Shown piece by piece: positions 32,343 to 37,259 of a stretch of DNA of 37,259 nt. This DNA is from Gonium pectorale (lineage: Eukaryota > Chlorophyta > Chlorophyceae > Chlamydomonadales > Volvocaceae): assembly GCA_001584585.1 (NCBI GenBank), contig LSYV01000011.1:686933-724191 (forward strand). Direction: 5' to 3'. The notes below the pieces were generated by a model. The model had not been told where the DNA came from. It ran no database searches and worked only from the letters and a program-made list of their open reading frames with translations. How positions within the stretch are numbered: the first letter of the stretch is position 1; each line of letters starts with the position of its first letter. The position numbers were made by a program, and so were the translations under genes.

Positions 32343-35300
32343 ATGGCTGCCATACACAACCGCGGGACGTGCTTTGGCGTTGCGGCTGGACCGAGGCGGA
32401 CGTGGCCGCTGGCTGCGAGGCCCGCTTTGGCGCTGCGCAACCCCACGCTAGTACAAGTGCGTGCAGCGGCAGTTGATCCAAGGCAGGAGCCGAGCCCACC
32501 GCAGCAAAAGCCCGGCACTTCGGACGAGGCCCAGCGGAAGTCGCTGCCTCGCAAGGCCTTCACGGTCGGGGTCGATTTCGGGACCTTCGGCTCGGGTTTT
32601 GCTTACATCAAGCTTGAGGATGACATCGCGGCTGCTTTCGGCGACGGCAAAGGCAGCCCCGACGGCGCGACGCCTTCCGGGGGCGCAGCCGCCATTCCGA
32701 AAGTCCGCATTCATCGTGGCTGGCCGGGCCTTTCAGCCCCCGATCCCAAGACGCGGACATCCATCCTTTACAAGGGCAAAGAAATGGTGAGTAGCGAGGG
32801 CGTCGGGGCCTCTAGGGTTGTGCTGACCCGTGGGTCGCGACTGTACCAGCCTGCCCGCAGCATCCACAGGCGCACACAACCCCCGCATGCGCTACAAAGC
32901 CGCCCGCGAGCCTTCCGAGTGGGGCATGGGATACACACCGTACAGTTTGCAAGCTCGTTGCACATCGCCCCCAAGCGGTTCTGACGGCCAGTCCGCTCCT
33001 GTACTATGCGCGCGGGCAGGTTGCGTGGGGCACCCCGGCTTGGACCCGGTGGAACGAGATGGACGCCGCGGAGCGGGAAGGCTACCATTATTTGGAGGGC
33101 ATCAAGCTTATGATGAAGTACAGCAACAAACAGCGGCTGGCGCAGCAGCAGGGGACCGGCGGCGTGCCGGCTGCGGGCGGCGTGCTGCCAGAGCTGCCGC
33201 CCGGCGTGTCCGCGGTGCAGGTGGTCGCTGACTTCCTTACGGCGCTGCGCGGGTAGGCGGCTGCACCTCAAACCTGCACCTGTGTGGGGGTGGGGGTATG
33301 GGGGGTGCACTTGTGTTGGGGGCGGCGGGGTGGCACTCCTTGCGCGCCGGGCGGCATGGGGCGGGCTGCGGTGTCGCCGCATCAACCCTCAAGGGGCCAG
33401 AGCTTTTGTGGCGGCACTGGTTTCCAGACGCAGTGTGGCTGGGGCTTCGTACGTGCCGATGCTGTGCTGCCGTTCGCTCATGGCGACGCCCGTCGAGGAG
33501 GGCGGGCGGAACTTGGGCTGCGCCCGGGTGTGGCGGCGAGCAGCACTGCCTCAGCAAGTGGCCGTACATTCTGGTTACGGCGGCACCAGCGTGGCCCGCA
33601 GGCGCTGCATAGCCTGACCTCGCAATCCTCGCACGCGACGGCCCCAGATGAAGGGCTCCCCATGAAGCGCCGCGTGCACGCCCGTTCTCTTCCCGCCGCC
33701 ATGCCCCTGATCTCTCCTCCAACCCTGCACCACTTTGTCTACCACATTGTCTACCGCAGTGTCTAACGCCCAAACGCATTCTGTCACTCTGCCAACCTTC
33801 CCCGTTTCCCGTCCTAATTCTGTTTCCCTGGCCCTTATCTCCCCTTTCAATTTCCTCCCAACGTCCTGCGCAGGTACATCTACGCCTTCCTGGCGAGGGA
33901 GCAGACGTCCGCCGGCGGGGGTGGGGGCGGGGGCGGCCCCAAGTCGGGCTCCGCGCTGGATCCGTCCGCCATCGCCTGGTGCGTCAGCGTGCCCGCCATG
34001 TGGGACGAGGCGGCCAAGAGCGCGATGCGCAGGGCGGCCAACATGGCAGGTGGGTGCCGCACCGGGCCCGGGGCGTCGGGAAGATGGCGAACGCGCTGCC
34101 GGTGCGTTCCACGTTTCGTAGATGCGAGCGCTCTGCGGCTCCGGCGCTGCCCACGCGGGCTGCATTGCAGCGGTCGTGAAAGACGAGGTCGTGAAATGCC
34201 CCCTCTCCTGCGGCGCAAGGTCGTAAAGCCAAATCCGTTGGGGTCTTCCTGTTGCTGTATGCGCATGCATGGAAGGACGCTCCGCACGGCATGCGTTACC
34301 CTTACGACAGCAGGGCGGGGTGCCGAGTTTGCCAATTGTTGTTCATGAGAGCCGAATCTTTCCCGCCTGCCCCTTGATACTGTGCGTGGATGACCGTTGT
34401 CCGCCCTTACCGAAGCTCCCAGAGGGCGCGAGGCATGATGGCTAAGACGAAAATGGCCCCGTATGCACAATCTGCTCGTTTGCCTCCCGTCTCCTGGCCA
34501 GGCATGGCGGTGGCCGCCGACCCTTTGTCGCTCCAGATGGTTCTGGAGCCGGAGGCGGCAGCGCTGGCGGCGGTGCTGCTGCAATCCAAGCCACCCACCA
34601 AGGCGGCAGCTGCTGCCGCCGCCGCTGCCGCCGCCGCGGCGGGCCAGGGCGACGCCGCCGACCCAGTGGCGGCGGTGGAGCTGCGCCACGTCAAGGCCGA
34701 TCCCGCCCAGGCGCAGGCAACGTCGGCCGGCGGCGGCGGCGGCCGCCCGGTATCGCTGCGCGAGGGCGACGTGCTGCTGGTGATGGACTGCGGCGGCGGC
34801 ACGTCGGACATGTCCCTGCACAAGGTGCACGGTAGCGGGAAGACGATGCGGCTGGAGGAGGCGGCGGTGGGCAAGGGTGAGCACCGTGTGCGAGTGCGGT
34901 GTGTTTGTGTGTCTGTGTATGTGTCTGTGTGTCGTGCGTGCGGTGCGAGGGAGGAAGCGCGATACCGAGAGGGGGACCACGGGTGGATGCTGGGTGCGTT
35001 ATGCGTGCGTACATCGCCCCGTGCGGCTGGCTTGCAAGGGACGCTCCGACGTTGCCATGTTGCCACCGTCATTCTGCTCGAAGGGGGGTTTCAGGTGTAC
35101 GGGGGGCGCCTCACGACTGCGATGCCGTGCCGCCGCCGTGTGACGGCTCCCGCACGCGCCGACACCCGCAACACAGGCGCGCCGGCGGGCGGCCGCTTCG
35201 TGGACGAGGCGGCGTGGGAGTACGTGCGCTCGGTGCTCGGCGCCGCCACGTGGGACCCGTGGAGGGCCAAGCACCCGGACGAGTGGACCCGCCTGGCGAC

Positions 35301-37259
35301 CAGGTGAGCGGACGCGGCGCGCGGACGTACGGGACGAGTGCGGGCGTCGTACCGCCGATGGGCCCGCGAGGCACCCGCTTCTGCCTCTCACGGCCCCGGA
35401 CGTCGACTTGTTGCCGATACATACCTTAGGGTACCTCACACCGCAGGCGCCGATGGGCAGGTTCCCTCCCTTCCCATCAACCTGCCACGCTCAGTACGCC
35501 ACCGGCGAAGCGGCTCCAGCGGCCAAGGATCCCATTCATTCCCCAGCCGCCGCGCCGCGCCGCGCCCCGCCTCTCCCCGCCCGCCGCGCTCCCATCCACG
35601 CGCTCCCTCCCTCCTCCCCCCAACCCCGCAGGTGGGAGGACGCCAAGCGCCATCCCGGCGCGGTGGTGCTGGAGCTGCCCCAATCCCTGCTGCAGGCGGT
35701 GCGCGAGCAGCTGCTGAGCTCGCGGGACAGCGGCAACGGCGGCCCCGGCCCCAAGGCGCCGCTGGTGCCGCAGCTGGGGCTGCTGGGGTCCCGGCAGCGG
35801 AGGGCGCCCAGCCAGCCGGTGCGTACGGCACTGCGGGACACAGAGCTTGGAACCTTTGGGGCATGGCTGGTGCAGGCGACGGCGCATGAGGCAGACCGGC
35901 TGCTGGCTGGCGCGTGAGCCGTCGCTGACGCCGGCTTCCACGATGCGATGCTTCCGAGCGGCCCTCTCTGCGAAGACGCCGCGGCCCAGGGCGCTCGCTG
36001 TGTGCACGTGTGTGACGGGTACCCTGCGCTGCCACATGGCGCCACACGCTTCGTTCCGTCGCGGATGGCTGCCTTCTGACAGCCTCCGTCCTCATCCCCC
36101 CGCCCCCGCCCCCCCCCCCCACCACACACGCATTTTCGCGCTTACTCTCGTCGTATGCGTTTTCCTTTTCAATACACGCATGCCGGCCGCTCCCGCCCCC
36201 ACAGCACGGGTCCCCACCCACGGTCACCCCCGCATGCCTCCTCGGGCGGCCCTCGCCGCCGCGCCCGCCGGCCCCCGCAGGAGCTGCTGTCGGCCGGCAG
36301 CCCGCTGGGCCCCGACGGCAAGCTGACCCTGAGCCGGGAGGTGCTGGAGGCCCGGGTGGTGGGCCCCGTGGCCGACACCATCATCGCCACCGCGGAGGAG
36401 GTGCTGCGGGAGGGCGAGCAGGCGGGCAACCGCGCCAACAAGGTGCAAACGGCGGGGCGCGGGGGCTGCCCGGGGGCGGGGAGACGCGGTGCCGCTCGGA
36501 GCGGGGCGGTTGGGCGCCCGCGTGCGGAAGGGGACGCGTTAGTCTGGCTGTTGCAGTGGGCTTACCTTCACGATAGGGACCTTGCTTTCGGACGTACACC
36601 TTCCTGAACTGCACCTCACCCAAGTCGTGTGCGGTGTGGCGGTGGCGCCTCTGGGCTCCAACCGCCTTGCGGCCGGCTGACCTCTTGCGGCAGATCCTGC
36701 TGACGGGTGGCCTGGCCAACGCGGAGCTGCTCCAGAGCCGCGTGTTCAAGCTGGCGGAGGAGCACAAGGCGCAGCTGCTGCTGCCTAAGAAACCCGAGTC
36801 CACGGTCATGACAGGTGGGTGACAGACTAGCTGGCTTGGCGCTGGGCTGGCAGGCAGAGCCAGGCCAGGTAGTCGGCCCGTCGGGACGGTGCGAAGTGGC
36901 CGTTGATTGTGATTGATTCCTTGCTGGGCCCGGGGTGTTACCAGGGGTGTTACCAGGGATGCGCTCGGCCTGCTCCTCTTAGCTCGGCGGGATGCCCCCC
37001 AGGTGGCCTCGGCCCACTCGGGTCGTGGTCGTGGTCGCTACCAGCCTGTCCAGCCGTACGGGCCCTCTTTCGGTTTCTAGCAGCACCGTACATGACACCG
37101 TACATGACACCTGCTGCACCTTTTGCATCGCCGCCGCCTTCACCGCCTCCGCAAGCCGGGTGGGCTGTGGAGCCCCTGGCCGCCTCCGTTGCATCGCCGA
37201 CGCCGACGCCGCTGCCGCTGCCCCTCCCGCCCTCCCGCCGGACGCTGCCAGCAGTCAAC
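32343..37259 (+). CDS. HSPA12-like Hsp70-superfamily ATPase, 3' end outside window
   Basis: Exons: 32343-32786, 33020-33252, 33874-34049, 34502-34876, 35177-35303, 35632-35818, 36281-36442 and 36694-36814. All junctions are GT-AG and in frame, giving 608 residues so far; at least one more exon must follow. The actin/Hsp70 ATPase signatures are present: phosphate-1 FTVGVDFGTFGSGFAYI (about 73-89), CVSVPAMWDEAAKSAMRRAA, LEPEAAAL, phosphate-2 LVMDCGGGTSDMSLH (D near 380) and the adenosine motif ILLTGGLANAELLQ. VPA-W and DCGGGT-D, with the late LLPKKPESTVMTG, are closer to HSPA12 than to classical Hsp70. A run of 13 Ala is inserted after LLQSKPPTK. The first 40 or so residues are basic and rich in Arg and Ala, and have LVQVRA-AAV, like an algal chloroplast presequence. 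HSPA12 proteins are chaperone-like ATPases of unclear clients. Confidence 0.85.
34885..34945. repeat. GT-rich simple repeat in an HSPA12-like intron
   Basis: An interrupted (GT)n/(TGTC)n tract immediately follows the donor of the exon ending at 34876. It is ordinary intronic low-complexity sequence. Confidence 0.7.
36815..37259. other. Right edge: HSPA12-like intron, possibly with a further exon
   Basis: The donor GTGGGT after 36814 opens an intron. The expected continuation of the family, a glycine-rich segment after VMTG, was not found before the window ends. The sequence holds small tandem repeats: GGTGTTACCAGG twice near 36933-36958, and ACCGTACATGAC twice near 37085-37110. The last 100 bp are proline-codon-rich and do not identify an exon. 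Confidence 0.4.

Noticed and set aside
33880..34980. 366-codon minus-strand open frame opposite the HSPA12-like gene
   Set aside because: It is an antisense shadow of GC-rich coding sequence. Its composition is Arg/His-rich with no domain, while the plus strand has clear Hsp70 motifs and in-phase introns.
1..37259. CRISPR arrays, bacterial operons, rRNA genes and LTR pairs
   Set aside because: None seen. The spliced genes and gene families are eukaryotic nuclear, and no regularly spaced repeats or long terminal direct repeats were found.

Overview
This is nuclear DNA of a eukaryote, most likely a chlorophycean green alga (Chlamydomonadales-like). It is GC-rich. Its genes have many short GT-AG introns, often phase 0. 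Two proteins carry N-termini that look like algal chloroplast transit peptides. One is a plastid-clade plant phosphofructokinase, and a RAB23 orthologue suggests a flagellated cell. All exon coordinates were read by eye from splice motifs, reading-frame continuity and remembered family consensus; no alignment or RNA evidence was available.

Layout. (1) About 0.66-6.0 kb and 9.86-13.64 kb hold two diverged direct copies of a segment carrying the same unrecognised, helix-rich minus-strand gene. Copy B (10085-13226) is open throughout its readable exons. Copy A (874-5592) is interrupted in its largest exon by a 239-bp inverted-repeat element with an 8-bp target duplication. Copy A also has a 77-codon internal tandem duplication and an extra exon-like piece. 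(2) The spacer between the copies holds a decayed tyrosine recombinase, a relic of a mobile element. (3) 14353-22546, minus strand, is a 22-exon gene for the condensin II subunit CAP-G2. The model runs in frame into a split PHD finger and a long C-terminal half. (4) 23066-23969, plus strand, is a two-exon RAB23 small GTPase gene, divergent from CAP-G2 across a 519-bp gap. (5) 24980-30872, minus strand, is a 15-exon plant-type plastid ATP-phosphofructokinase of 522 residues. Two of its introns carry inverted-repeat elements: a 1,188-bp hAT-like element with an 8-bp target duplication, and a 387-bp MITE-like element. (6) From 32343 to the right edge, plus strand, is an HSPA12-like Hsp70-superfamily ATPase with a likely plastid presequence. 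Its 3' end lies outside the window.

The genes do not form a pathway or operon. Genome-dynamics themes dominate the left and middle: segmental duplication, exon duplication and small DNA elements. The main candidate novelty is the CAP-G2/PHD-finger fusion. Others are the MITE-broken duplicate with a paralogous empty site, the recombinase relic between the duplicates, and an HSPA12-like protein that may be plastid-targeted.
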